DNA from: Pachypanchax playfairii
Lineage: Eukaryota > Chordata > Actinopteri > Cyprinodontiformes > Aplocheilidae
Direction: 5' to 3'
Assembly (NCBI GenBank): GCA_006937955.1
Contig: SSNP01000131.1
Span: 1 to 64,000 of the forward strand
DNA: 64,000 nt
Below the pieces are notes generated by a model. That model was not told the DNA's origin. It made no database searches and saw only the letters and a program-made list of their open reading frames with translations. Every line of letters begins with the position of its first letter. The first letter of the stretch is position 1. The position numbers were made by a program, and so were the translations under genes. This document shows positions 20,759-32,891 of the stretch, in pieces.

Positions 20759-21580
20759 GATCTGCTTTGAGAATTTAAACTGATGAATGTAAAGACTCAA
20801 GTCAAATATTAAATTGTTTAACCTTCTCTCTAGTCCGTGGTCTGTGCCCTGTGCTTGACATAGAGTCCACTATAACCCACAACATGACACATGTAGTGCT
20901 GAGCCCTCTTACCCCTGCATAGTGAACTAGACTGTTGTGGAGACACAGACATGAAGAACAGAGATAAAAAGGAGACGTGAAAGTGAAACAATAGAACATA
21001 AAACAAAAGACTAAAAAGGCCTCCGAGTTACATTGATCTACAAGTAAAATACCTACCTTAAGATTTCACTATACAATCACACAGAGCAGAGCAGAGTGAT
21101 AAAGACCTTCAAACACACAAACTGCACCTAATCAATAAAGGTACGAGCTCTTGTGAAGCAACATTTAAAACAAAAACAAACAAAAAAATTGTTGGTTTAA
21201 CACCATCTTAAGGCTGGACAGTCTGTCCAGTCCTGTCAAAGTCCTCAGTCATGAAGTGCTCGCTGTAGATTAGTGTCCTGTCAGAGGACACAGGGTATTA
21301 AAACCATCCCTCCTTAGACCAAGTTCCCACTTCCTCCTCCTCTCTCTGGTTTCTGAAAACCTTAAAACCATGTGAAATGTACCAAGATATATCAATTATT
21401 GTCAACACTTTCAACTCTTCTTTTATTTTACATCAAAGGTGGTAAAGAGGATTTTGTAGCAAATTTAGATGTCAAATTTACTTTTAATTTTATCAACTTG
21501 TAATAGTCTTGTACTTATGGTTTCCAAAAGAAAAAGTTATAATATTAATAAATCATAGACCTGGTGGGGCTTGAAATAAA
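20759..21580. other. Intergenic DNA, nothing recognised
   Basis: No exon or repeat boundary identified. Confidence 0.4.
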
Positions 21581-21623
21581 GTAGCCAATAGATAACAAAC
21601 CCGTTTCGTTATCTATTGGCTAC
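21581..21623. repeat. Perfect 16-bp inverted repeat (hairpin)
   Basis: GTAGCCAATAGATAAC (21581-21596) and its exact reverse complement (21608-21623) are separated by 11 bp. It lies about 40 bp before a hAT element. Function unknown. Confidence 0.85.
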
Positions 21624-21666
21624 TAGATTGTCAATCACACTTGTACTGTTAAAAGTAACAATAAAC

Positions 21667-22337
21667 TAGGGTGACCAGATGTCCTACTTTACCCGGACAT
21701 GTCCTCTTTTTGACGCCCAAAAAAAACATTGGGGCGGATTTTAGTCTAACCCTCAGAAGCTGGCGTCAGGTTCCTCCTTCTTTGCATGTCATTCACTCCA
21801 TCACTGGTTAGACACCATATCAATATGCATAAGCAGGCGCGATACAAATGATAACAGTAGTTGGCAGCGAGGGAAGAATGTCGCCTGATCTCAAACATGC
21901 CGAAATGCAAATGTAAGTTTACTGAGGAGCTAAAAACATATATCAGTTTCCGTTCTCATTGGCATCCATCCGAGGCAGAATGCATGACATGTAAAGCTAG
22001 CATGCACATGTCAGTGTCCAACAAAGGTGCTGGCAATTTAGAAAAACCATCTAGCTCCAGCCAAACATATTACTGTACACCTTTATGTATGTTATTTTGA
22101 AGATTAATATTGTTATCTGTATTATTTGTGGTTTTTGAGGAATGGCCTGCGTTAGGAAATGGGTACAAAAGTCTTTATTATTATTGTTAGTCTGTTTCAT
22201 GGCATTTTTACACTAAAGAGTGTTAATGCAGCCTATTACAATTCAAATGGGATGTTACCTAAAAAAAATACAATCTTTTTGTGATTTTACTCTCAATTCA
22301 GGCGTCCTACTATTTTAAAACCAATATGGTCACCCTA
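21667..22337 (+). mobile_element. hAT element with perfect 8-bp target duplication
   Basis: Inverted ends TAGGGTGACCAGAT and ATATGGTCACCCTA are flanked by identical 8-bp duplications CAATAAAC (21659-21666 and 22338-22345). This length is the hAT signature. Only a BED-finger remnant is encoded (21897-22100), so the element is non-autonomous, but the perfect duplication suggests a fairly young insertion. Confidence 0.88.
21897..22100 (+). pseudogene. BED-type zinc-finger remnant of a hAT transposase
   Basis: An ATG at 21897 begins MPKCKCKFTEELKTYISFRS, followed by ECMTCKASMHMSVSNKGAGN. This resembles the N-terminal BED finger of fish hAT transposases: aromatic/charged start, a C-x-x-C pair and the NKG-x-x-(D/N)L-E motif. 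The histidine pair that should follow is lost (SSSSQTYY instead of an H-x-x-S-x-x-H-like end) and no RNase H-fold or hAT dimerisation domain follows. An upstream in-frame ATG at 21861 is possible. Confidence 0.55.
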
Positions 22338-22345
22338 CAATAAAC

Positions 22346-23034
22346 AGCCTTTTACCATTGATGAGTCCGACATGTTTGATGAAACAAAGTTGTAGTAGTT
22401 CCAGAAAAAACTCCATGGATGCTGATAGTAAACAAACAAGGGGAGATTGCTACACAAATTTACGCTAAAACGCACGCGCACTATTCGAAAGACGACAAAC
22501 AGCCGTTGGAGAAGGACACAAATACACATCTAAATGTTCATATTTTGGGGGTAATTGTATGTATGTATTTGTGTACTTTCAGAGTAAGACATCCAGACTA
22601 AAACAAAACAAGCATTCAGTGATTCTGTAAGCAAACAAGCTAAAACGCCTTGAGTCAACAACAATTTTGGAGTACTATCATGTCACAACCCTGCTGTTCT
22701 TGTGTAACAGGACCTATATTGTACATACATACATAAAGTAACTAACGATTATCCCAAGTATAATTATAATAATAATCATAATTTACAGGTCACAGATGAT
22801 CCAAAAGCTTCTCGTTTTGAAACAATGGCGATGTGAACATCCATAGACTACACAAAAGTCTAGCCTGTTCACTGGTCAATAAAGCCTGAAATTTCCTGTA
22901 TCATACCACTGGATATTTTTAACAAACCAGACAGATTGCTAAACCATGAACATGTGAAATAAACTGTGAATCCTGACAGGAACTGCTTATAATAACACCA
23001 ACCATTAAAATGATTGGTGTGTGGCATTTGTGTA
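22346..23034. other. Intergenic DNA, nothing recognised
   Basis: No feature seen apart from a short AATAATAATCATAAT stretch. Confidence 0.4.
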
Positions 23035-23036
23035 TA

Positions 23037-24638
23037 CAGTGGGGCAAAAAAGTATTTAGTCAGCCACCAATTGTGTAAGTTCTCCCACTTAAAAAGATCA
23101 GAGAGGCCTGTAATTTTCATCATAGGTATACCTCAACTATGAGAGACAAAATGAGGAAAAAAAATCCAGAAAATCACATTGTCTGATTTTTAAAGAATTT
23201 ATTTGCAAATTATGGTGGAAAATAAGTATTTGGTCACCTACAAACAAGTAAGATTTCTGGCTTTCACAGACCTGTAACTTCTTTAAGAGGCTCCTCGGTC
23301 CTCCACTCGTTACCTGTATTAATGGCACCTGTGTGAACTCGTTATCAGTATAAAAGACACCTGTCCACAACCTCAAACAGTCACGCTCCAAACTCCACTA
23401 TGGCCAAGACCAAAGAGCTGTCAAAGGACACCAGAAACAAAATTGTAGACCTTCACCAGGCTGGGAAGACTGAATCTGCAATAGGTAAGCAGCTTGGTGT
23501 GAAGAAATCAACTGTGGGAGCAATTATTAGAAAATGGAAGACATACAAGACCACTGATAATCTCCCTCGATCTGGGGCTCCACGCAAGATCTCACCCCGT
23601 GGGGTCAAAATGATCACAAGAACGGTGAGCAAAAATCCCAGAACCACACGGAGGGACCTAGTGAATGACCTGCAGAGAGCTGGGACCAAAGTAACAAAGG
23701 CTACCATCAGTAACACACTACGCCGCCAGGGACTCAAATCCTGCAGTGCCAGACGTGTCCCCCTGCTGAAGCCAGGACACGTCCAGGCCCGTCTGCGGTT
23801 TGCTAGAGAGCATTTGGATGATCCAGAAGAGGATTGGGAGAACATCATATGGTCAGATGAAACCAAAATAGAACTTTTTGGTAGAAACTCAACTTGTCGT
23901 GTTTGGAGGGGAAAGAATGCTGAGTTGGATCCAAAGAACACCATACCTACTGTAAAGCATGGGGGTGGAAACATCATGCTTTGGGGCTGTTTTTCTGCAA
24001 GGGGACCAGGACGACTGATCCGTGTAAAGGAAAGAATGAATGGGGCCATGTATCGTAAGATTTTGAGTGAAAACCTCCTTCCATCAGCAAGGGCATTGAA
24101 AATGAGACGTGGCTGGGTCTTTCAGCATGACAATGATCCCAAACACACCGCCTGGGCAACGAAGGAGTGGCTTCGTAAGAAGCATTTCAAGGTCCTGGAG
24201 TGGCCTAGCCAGTCTCCAGATCTCAACCCCATAGAAAATCTCTGGAGGGAGTTGAAAGTCCGTGTTGCCCAGCGTCAGCCCCAAAACATCACTGCTCTCG
24301 AGGAGATCTGCATGGAGGAATGGGCCAAAATACCAGCAACAGTGTGTGAAAACCTTGTGAAGACTTACAGAAAACGTTTGACCTCTGTCATTGCCAACAC
24401 AGGCTATATAACAAAGTATTGAGATTAACTTTTGTTATTGACCAAATACTTATTTTCCACCATAATTTGCAAATAAATTCTTTAAAAATCAGACAATGTG
24501 ATTTTCTGGATTTTTTTTCCTCATTTTGTCTCTCATAGTTGAGGTATACCTATGATGAAAATTACAGGCCTCTCTGATCTTTTTAAGTGGGAGAACTTAC
24601 ACAATTGGTGGCTGACTAAATACTTTTTTGCCCCACTG
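23037..24638 (+). mobile_element. Tc1-like transposon copy 2, structurally complete, 1602 bp
   Basis: Same family as 18610-20211, opposite orientation. CAGTGGGGC ends are flanked by TA (23035-23036, 24639-24640), with the same 200-bp inverted repeats. It is the only copy here that sits in DNA I could not assign to another element. Confidence 0.95.
23400..24422 (+). CDS. Tc1-like DD34E transposase, copy 2, intact
   Basis: 340 residues with the same domain order and catalytic triad (D153, D244, E279) as copy 1. Private substitutions: Trp for Arg at 252, next to the second catalytic motif (…DPKHTAWATKEW), and Thr for Lys at 334. The tryptophan is a non-conservative change only eight residues after D244 and could affect activity, although the frame is open. 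In the element the start lies 363 bp from the left end, as in the others. Confidence 0.93.
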   Translation: MAKTKELSKDTRNKIVDLHQAGKTESAIGKQLGVKKSTVGAIIRKWKTYKTTDNLPRSGAPRKISPRGVKMITRTVSKNPRTTRRDLVNDLQRAGTKVTKATISNTLRRQGLKSCSARRVPLLKPGHVQARLRFAREHLDDPEEDWENIIWSDETKIELFGRNSTCRVWRGKNAELDPKNTIPTVKHGGGNIMLWGCFSARGPGRLIRVKERMNGAMYRKILSENLLPSARALKMRRGWVFQHDNDPKHTAWATKEWLRKKHFKVLEWPSQSPDLNPIENLWRELKVRVAQRQPQNITALEEICMEEWAKIPATVCENLVKTYRKRLTSVIANTGYITKY

Positions 24639-24640
24639 TA

Positions 24641-25514
24641 GCTGACTGGTAAAACTGATAGAGATGTGAATGTGTCCCACTGGGTTTCTTTTTAAATACA
24701 CAAATTCTTATCTGCAGTAAAAGAACATTTCCTAAAGCAACTCTGAAATCTTTTATGAACTGAAGAGTTTGAATTGCTATCCTGTTTAAATGAGAATCAG
24801 ACTGAGAAGGTGACTACTTATTTGAAAAAAGTTGTAGATTAAAGAATTACTTTCTGCAAGGAGATAGGGGAACTGCACATTAGCAGCTGAGCTTTAGGCA
24901 GGCAAGTGTGGGTTAGGCATTTAATTTCAAGAATTAATCAAACATCTTTTTAATTACCACATCCATGGGTATGTTGGGGCCCTCCAGTCTGCCATATTGG
25001 AGCAACAGACTGTGAGACAGAGCTTTGATGATGTTGACCACTGTGCTCATGCTGGTTTCCTTCCTTCCTCTCCCAGTGGGTTGTGATTGTATGTTGTTTT
25101 TGAGTTTTATCTAAGGTTTATTTGACCCATCATAGTACATTCTGTTGGTATAAAGATATTTCATGTAAAATTTTAAATGTTTTGCTTTTTAAAAATAAGG
25201 TAATAACATAATTAGAGAGCTAAGCAACATGTTGTTTGTCGTAATTCTATATGTGATTTATTTTTATTTTAAAAAGTTATTGATCCTTTTTTAATTTTAG
25301 GATATTCCGGCAAACTTCTAGTACTTTTTTCCACCACTAGAGTGAATCAGTTTTAGGCCGCGCTCCTGTACTGCTCATTTACTACCAACGATTATTACAT
25401 GTGTTGCAGAAGTTACAACATTATTGTAAAAGTGACTACCCAGCTAATTAATAATGGTCAGTGAAACACTGTGTGTAAACTCACCGGTTCACTTAGAGTT
25501 GAAAAGCTGGACAC
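24641..25514. other. Intergenic DNA, nothing recognised
   Basis: AT-rich; no element ends or exons identified. Confidence 0.4.
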
Positions 25515-25517
25515 TAA

Positions 25518-26062
25518 TGGTGCGTTCACACCGGCCACTTTGTCAATGTCAGGCAACGTTCATAACGCTTCAAGTTTGATGCTTGAAAGTTGAAGCTCGT
25601 AACGCCTGACCGTTAAAAAGAGCGCAAAGGCGGGGCTTCCTTTGTTATCGGATGTTCTGAGCTATGGCGGATCATATAGAGAGAGTGGCTTGGCTTTATT
25701 TACTCCATTTGTGGCTACACCCCATTCTTCAGATGTGTTCTGAGTTTGAGGAGTTAAACCATTTGCTCCAGGAGCTACATATGGATGAGGTTTGCTTCCA
25801 GCGCTACTTCCGTCTGTCCCGTGCCCTGTTTGAAGACTTCCTGCTTCATTCAGGTACGTCACTACGATGAGACACTATGATTGGTTGACATGCTTCAAGA
25901 GCGTTAAAGGTTCAGCTTGCTGAACTTTCTGCGTTTCAAGCTTTTCAACGCTCAAAAAAGCATCGCAGAGCCGTTGACGTCTGTCTGACGGACTCCACCA
26001 TAGACTTTACATGTAAACTTGCAGCTTCTGATGTTGACGGTTGGGCCGGTGTGAACGCACCA
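25518..26062 (+). mobile_element. PIF/Harbinger deletion derivative, copy 1 (545 bp)
   Basis: Ends TGGTGCGTTCACACCGGCC and its inverse (26044-26062) are flanked by the 3-bp duplication TAA (25515-25517, 26063-26065), as expected for Harbinger. Interior carries the N-terminal piece of a Harbinger transposase (25664-25870). A second copy with the same ends and duplication is at 32892-33942. It is unrelated by ends to the Harbinger remnant at 2395. Confidence 0.85.
25664..25870 (+). pseudogene. Harbinger transposase N-terminal remnant
   Basis: MADHIERVAWLYLLHLWLHP leads into FEELNHLLQELHMDEVCFQR and YFRLSRALFEDFLLHSG, the characteristic beginning of PIF/Harbinger (HARBI1-like) transposases: 'F…L…L-x-x-D-E-x-x-F-x-x-Y-F-R-(L/M)-x-x-x-x-F-x-x-L'. 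The DDE catalytic domain is absent, so the protein is not functional. In copy 2 the same piece is present (about 33527-33712) with few changes. Confidence 0.75.
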
Positions 26063-26175
26063 TAAGTCTCTTTAATGCTGCCACTCTGTGTGACGAAGTG
26101 AGGAATAATACTCATTTCTGCCACCCTGTGGTGGTTAGTGGAAGTTACGGGGTTGGCTCATTGCTGTAATGTTTA

Positions 26176-26519
26176 AAAGGTACAGTATGTAAGAATTAGA
26201 CCTTGTCGTCAAATCCAAATCCTGCAGTTCATGTAGAAAAAAAATGTCTGCTCTCAGCCACTCGCCCCCTACAGCTGCTTGTGTTGAAGACTTGGCAGCC
26301 TTGCAGACACACATGTGATTCGTTATGGAACCAGGAAGTCTGGAGGTGTAAATAATGATTCTGGTGTGGACCAGCGTTTTTAAAATGACAGAAACTAGAG
26401 ACCACCCAGCCGGCTGAGATCGAGATCTGTTACAATGGGACTTTATTTTCAACATCAGGTGGGACATTAGACTGTTGTGTGAGTATTTACCTGTAACATT
26501 CTCACATACTGTACCTTTA
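26176..26519. mobile_element. MITE with AAAGGTACAGTATGT ends
   Basis: Inverted ends AAAGGTACAGTATGTAAGAAT (26176-26196) and ATTCTCACATACTGTACCTTT (about 26498-26518) match except one position. No coding capacity. A diverged relative is at 15895-16096. A similar start (AAAGCTACAGTATGT) at about 26566 hints at another decayed copy. Confidence 0.75.
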
Positions 26520-26524
26520 AGAAA

Positions 26525-29243
26525 GAAGAAAAAATCCACATTTAGAAAGATGGGTCACATTATTTAAAGCTACAGTATGTTTCTGAAAAAGATATGTATT
26601 TTTTAAACACAGGAAGCAGATTACTTCTGGAGGTCCTGGATGAATGTATCACAGTTCTGCAAACTAAAGCTTCTGATTTAGTACTGCAATTAGATTTTGA
26701 TCCTTTGACAAAATTAAATAAACAGATTTCTTCAGTAATTATATTCACTAATTATATGAATTAAGTGTGAACTCAGTTTAAAATTTTAGTTTAAAAAGTT
26801 CTAAAAGGTGTCTTCACTGAGTCCATTTGTGTTGTGTCTGCCCCAATGACCTCACTGGACAAGAGCATATATTGTCCACCTGCCTGCATGCCTGAATTAA
26901 ATGTGCTGGCAGGACTACAGCCATCACACTGTGCCTGTTCATCAAAGCTATGCTTCCAGACAACCTTGTCGCCTGGCAACACAAGCAAGTTTTACCAATG
27001 GGAGACTTAAACCAGATGCAAACATCAAGAAAACAGAAAAACAACAAGCAGATTGCACAAACTCATCCACTTGATTTTTTTAACCTTCTGGTTTTTGCAG
27101 CATTAAACATTTTTTACTTTTTCTTTTGAGGTAATTTAAAAAATATATACAGTCAAACTAAACTAGCTGAAACTAGCTTCTAGTTGCACAAATCAAGCTG
27201 TCGAGTTGTCATTACTATTTTGATTCTGACCTGTAGCTCAATGAAGTTAAATCTAACTTCATATACTCCAGGACTAAATTCATACACACCTCCATCACTG
27301 TACACCATGTACATCCATACTGGAGGCACAGTAATCAAATGTGAAATGCGTCTTCATTTTAGAGCTGTTACACCATAGAGCTGCAATTACCTGCTTACTG
27401 CCAGGCAATCAACACTCCATTAGCCCCTCCGTACTCAGCCCTAAGACACAGTGACATCTACAGACACACACAGGAAGGCAGACACATGCACGCATAAGTG
27501 CACACTCCCCTCCCAACAACTGCAATTCTGGAAGAGGACACAAATCATTCCTGACTTCTGTGGCTGCTTTTTTCCTTTTCTTTTTTTTGTCTCTTCCAGC
27601 ATTTTCCCCTCCCTCTTCTTAAAATAGTGCTGCTTCTGCCTCCTAAAGGAACACAGATTTTTTGTTCCATTTTTAACATATGCTGGCAGAGTAAACTGAT
27701 CATGTAATGCAGCGCTTTAGGTACAGTAGAGAGTAAATGTGTTATTCATAGCCAGAGGCATTTCTATCATGTTAAGTAGAAAATCTCCTGCACAGAAGTA
27801 ACCTGGATGCTGGTGGAGCTGAAATGAACACAAACTGACACACATGCTTACATACACTCAGCAAAGCATGTTTGTAAATCAATGCATAGCAATACAGATG
27901 CATGACGTGCAAAGAGACAGAGTCCAAAATAGCAAAGTAAATGTGTAAATCTGTTTCTCTGCTAAAATTGTCAAGCTTTTGCTGAGAGTTTTGCATTTTA
28001 GAAGACATCTTTACACCAATATATTGTCTATTCATCTTTGCTGTGTGAACTGGTTAAATACATTTTTTCACCCATAGAGCATAATTTGGTTATCTCAGTA
28101 GGTATGCATTGTTGTTAGCTGTCATTCTTTAAACAGACAAGGCAAGAGACATGTTGTCCTTCCCTTTCTTAGTTTTGCCCTTCTTTAGAGATCTGTAAAA
28201 AACATTTAGCCCAGTGCCATTAGTCATATTGATGAGTCAGACTAGGACATATTTCCTCCTAGACAACTCATAAATAAGGCAATAATCTATCAATAATGAA
28301 ACCTCACACTTTTAGCAATGTTTAAATCAACTTATTAAAACTCTCTTTAACCTCCTATGCCCTGAGCCTCCTTTTGAGGCATCTTCTACAAATGTGATTT
28401 GCCATGCAAAAAAATAAATATATCTCAGCAAATACAAGACTAATTTGTAAAAATCTGGTGTTAAAATGAAGGCAAATCTTGTAAGATTTTGTGGCAAAGT
28501 TCAATTTGGCCTTTTAAATTTTTGAGGCTGATTAATGGTTTGCACCTTGTGTTGAACTCTCATGAAGTCTTCTCTGCGGTGGAGGGGCATAGGCAATAGA
28601 GGGCGCTAGGGTGCTGTCCTTCCTGCTAAAAACATAATGTGCAGACAAATAAGAAATACATTTTTTTAAAAGAGGCCCTTCCATTAAAAACATTTTTTTC
28701 TGAGGTTTCTGTTGAATATTTTAGCTCCACAGGTGTTCTTACCTTCATATTGGGTGTGAAAACAGGTCAACAACTTCTCTTTTAGTTTTAATCTCTCAGT
28801 TTGAACGGCCTGTACTTGTTTCATCACAACTCCTTGGCTCATTAGTATTCATCAGCTTCTGCAGTTGACACTACGCCTAGCATGCTGCTGGCTAAAAGCT
28901 GTAGCATAACAGAATAAAGAGAAAATACATCCAGAAATATAAACATAGAAATCAAGTATCTGAATTCTATCACATAATTATTACTAAACACAAAACGGGA
29001 ATATTAACTGTTCAGCAAGTTAGCTGCAATACTACCATGTGATTTCCAGTTATGAACGGAACATGGCAGCTTTTATTTTGAAATCCCAACCTACTTCTGC
29101 TCGCAAGCTAGCGCCATTTCAAACCCAAAACTTTGCATTAATTCAAATAAGGCACATTTCAGTGCAGTGGTAACGTACAATTAATCCTGCTGACGCCATA
29201 CAGTGAACCTGCCTCCGTAAAATTGACATAAATCTGTCATATT
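26525..29243. other. 2.7-kb interval without recognisable features
   Basis: Apart from the decayed MITE start near 26566, neither strand shows coding text of a family I know, splice-bounded exons, element ends or tandem repeats. This is one of the largest unexplained stretches in the window and may be ordinary unique DNA. Confidence 0.4.
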
Positions 29244-29245
29244 TA

Positions 29246-30567
29246 CAGTGGGCTGTGAGAGTTTGGGGAGCCTTGTTATTCTTAATGATTTTCCTTTGTA
29301 AATCATTGGTTGTTAGGATAAAAAGACACTCAGTGATATTTGAGAAGTGAAATTAAATTTATAGGATTTACAGAAAATGTGCAATAATTGTTTAAATAAA
29401 ATTAGGCAGGTGCCTAAATTTAGGCACCACAAAAAAGAAATGAATTAAATCTTTAGTTGTTGAAAGATCCAGCCAGGTGCAGCTTCAGCTTTGTTACTGA
29501 TACCTGGACATTGGTCTCCAGAATCTGCTGATATTGAGCGGAATCCATGCGTCCATCGACTGTAACAAGATTCCCAGTTCCTGCACTGGCCACGCAGCCC
29601 CACATCATGATGGAACCACCACCATATTTTACTGTAGGCACTATGTGTTTTTCTTAGAATGCTGTGTTATTTTTCCTCCATGCATAGTGACTGTTGTTAT
29701 GCCCAAATAACTCAATTTTGATTTCATCAGTCCACAGCATCTTATTCCAAAAGGAAACTGGCTTGTCCAAATGTGCTTTGGCGTACCTCAAGCAGCTTTG
29801 TTTGTGCTGTGGGCAGAGAAAAGGCTTCCTTCTCATCACTCTCGCATACAGCATCTCCTTGTGTAAAGTGTGGTGAATAGCTGAACAATGCACAATGACT
29901 CCATCTGCAAGATGATGTTTGTAGGTCTTTGGTGATGGTCTGTGGGTTGACTCTGACTGTTCTCACCATTCTTTGCTTCTGTTTATCTGAGATTTTTTTT
30001 GGTCTGACACTTTGAGCCTTAACTTGAACTGTGCCTGTGGTCTTCTATTTCCTCAGTATGTTCCTAACTGTGGAAACAGAAAGCTGAAATCTCTGAGATA
30101 GTTTTCTCTTTTCCTTCCCCTAAACCATGATGGTGAACAATCTTTGTTTTCAGGTCAGTTTAGAGTTGCATTGAGAGCCCCATGCTGCTATTCTTCAGAG
30201 ACTATTCAAAGAGGAGGGAAACTTACAATTGCCCACTTAAATAATCTTTCTCATAACTGGATTCACCTGTGTATGGAGGATAAGGGTCACTGGGCTTAGC
30301 AAACCAGTTTTAAGTTACAATAATTAGTTCTACAGGTTTTGGAATCAATAAAATAACAATGGTGCCCAAATTTATGCACCGGCCTAATTTTGTTTAAACA
30401 ATTATTGCAAAATTTCTGTAAATCCTATAAACTTCATTTCACTTCTCAAATATTACTGTGAGTGTCTCCTATATGATTTAACTGAACATTTTTATCCTAA
30501 CAACCAATGATTTATAAAGGAAAATCATGAAGATTAAAAAGGCTGCCCAAACTTTCGCAGCCTACTG
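29246..30567 (-). mobile_element. Second Tc1-like family, internally deleted (1322 bp)
   Basis: Ends CAGTGGGCTGTGAGAGTTTGGG-like (29246) and its imperfect inverse (to 30567) are flanked by TA. Long inverted repeats of about 200 bp are visible, including the GCAATAATTGTTTAAA(C/T) and TTAGG(C)…GCACC blocks. Transposase is truncated and frameshifted. The ends and coding text differ from the 1602-bp family. Confidence 0.85.
29453..29969 (-). pseudogene. Tc1-like transposase remnant without D2 and E
   Basis: Minus-strand pieces in several frames: VRVNPQTITKDLQTS (helix-turn-helix region), FWNKMLWTDEIKIELFGHN (first catalytic aspartate, WTDE), PTVKYGGGSIMMWGC (glycine-rich box) and QYQQILETNVQ. 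The part with the second aspartate and the glutamate is missing, because the frame runs into the terminal repeat at about 29453. At least two frameshifts are present. It could not be active. Confidence 0.85.
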
Positions 30568-30569
30568 TA

Positions 30570-32888
30570 CACTCTTTGTACCAAGACAGTTCAAAGTAGC
30601 TAAAAAAGAGAGATTCTGCAGCCATGATGGCTTGGAATTAAATCAAATAAACCGCAAAAACAAATGAAAGTGTCTGTAACATTGAATAAAGGATGATACA
30701 GGATCACAACACACAACAGAAAACTACAGTGAACTACACCCCATTAACAGTAGTATAAGGTTAAAGAGAGATGGACAATCAGATGACCCAGATTTTCACC
30801 AGAACTTGAACGCTCCATGTACACACAAATCGGAAAGCCTGCTCTCAGCGTGAAATGAGTCTCAAAACCCTCTCTGCGCGAGTCAGCTGATCTGTGCGTA
30901 ACTGTAGTTGTGTCCATGTGTATCTGGTGATTGGTCCATGCACAAATAGGTATTTTCAGGCGTACAAGCCTTTCTGAACTCGTATTTATTGGATTTGTGA
31001 GGTTTAGATAAAAAAGTTGTGTAATTTGCAATTTGTGTGTGTGTAAATTAATTTTGTATTCATAATCTATTGATATTTGAGTGTGACATTAGCGAACACC
31101 CAGAGTTGCACACAAATGATACGAGCAACCAAAGTTACACACAAATCATCTATTACACACGCACAATCCTAGTGAGACTATTTTCTCTCCATAGTTTTCC
31201 CCCCACTTCTTCTTTTCTTATATGTCTAGTTCAGCTCTGGGGCGCTTGAGAAATCCCCCTCAGGAGGCAGCTCTTAGATCAAATTAGCCAATAGCAGATC
31301 GGCATTGCCAAATAGAAGAACTTCATTTAGCCACTAATTGCTGGAAAATGACTCCACAAAGGCGGGCCTGGCTCTGGACAAGGGCAAGAGGACGCATTGC
31401 CCCTCAAACGAAAGCCTTGCCCCCTCAAATCAAAGTTTTAGAAGTTGACAAAGACAATATTAGATCACCCACAATCTGGAAATGGACTAGATTTTTAACA
31501 GTAGCTTAAAAAGCCACTACAAAAGGCAAAAATGAAATGATAGTTTTCACTTCTTTTTCTATTTTTTTCTTTTTCTATGTGCCGTTTCTGTGCAGGCTGT
31601 AGCACATACATACAGCACTTTACAGAGATGACCCACTCCCTCCTCCCCAGCTAAACAACCAATCATTGTTAAAATGTAAATGAAACATCCGGTTTCTCAG
31701 GTACGGAGCTGCACAAAAGCGGGAAGTTTTGAGAAGCTGTGAATCCTTTGGTCGTTTTTGACTAAATTATGTGATATCTCCAACTTTTAGTTATCAACAT
31801 CAATAAATGATAAAACTGTCTGAGCTGATCTCAAGTTGGGAAACTTTTTCTGCAGTTTTGCCTTTGAGGATCTGTTCTGTGTTGTAGATTATTTTACTGG
31901 ATTATATTTCCTGGAACTTTTCGGACCTAATGAGACCATTATCTTGCTGAAAATTATGAATTATGTACAAAGCAGTTGTTAGGGCTGGAATTATGGCTAC
32001 TTCCCCCAGAATTAACTGGGGTTCAGGGAAGTAGAGGACAAATTAAAATAAAGGGTGGAAGACTAAAGTGGACTAAAGTTTATTCCCAAAAACAAAGGGG
32101 GAAATTCAACCAAAAAAAAAAAACACACTTAATGGAGGGACTGGAAAACTAACAAATAAGATAACACAGCCCAACAAAAAAGAAATTAAACAACTAATTG
32201 AATAAATATACACATGCACATATCCCAAGACTAATTTGAAAAACAGGAGAAGGGGGGAAAAAAACCAAACCAAGGGTCTGGCAGGGTGATCTATTACTCA
32301 AACAAAACCATTCTGAAACACAACCCAGACTCTGGGGAATAAAATTCAACTGAGTGAAAGTTCAATACACAAAGCCAAAATCTAAGCACTCTAACCACCA
32401 GTTGCACTGAAGCTATTCTAACAACGGTTCACAGAAACCAAACTACAGCGCTTTAACGCTAACATGGAGTCTGCCTCTAATCCGGCAGCTCACTGAGTAA
32501 TGGGACATTTTATAGGCAGATAACAATCAGTGCTGATGAAGTCCAGATGTGGTTGATGCGCAGGGATATGGGCACCAGCAGATCTTGGGCCGGATCTACT
32601 TGTCATCGTCATGGCAGCAGGGCAAGCCGAGATGGAGGCAGCCATCTTGTCACTGGTAGGTCACATTTCAAAGCAGCTGTCCCATATGAAAAGATAAAAC
32701 AAACGGGAGCAAAACAGCACCAACAACTGACAAACTTACGATCCAGCGGGAACTACACATCACTGGGCGTAATGCTTCCCTCCAAAAAAACCTCCAATAT
32801 ACATCTTTAATGTTTTCTATAAACACTTCGAGACAAGCAGTCAGTATGTTATCACTATGTTATCAGAACCCTTTTTATATGTTATTTC
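30570..32888. other. 2.3-kb interval without firm features
   Basis: Around 30860-31160 there are phrases such as 'gcacaaataggtattttcaggcgtac' and repeated 'ttacacacaaat', probably a decayed repeat. 32000-32800 contains oligo(A)-rich patches but no clear element ends. No gene was recognised. Confidence 0.35.
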
Positions 32889-32891
32889 TAA

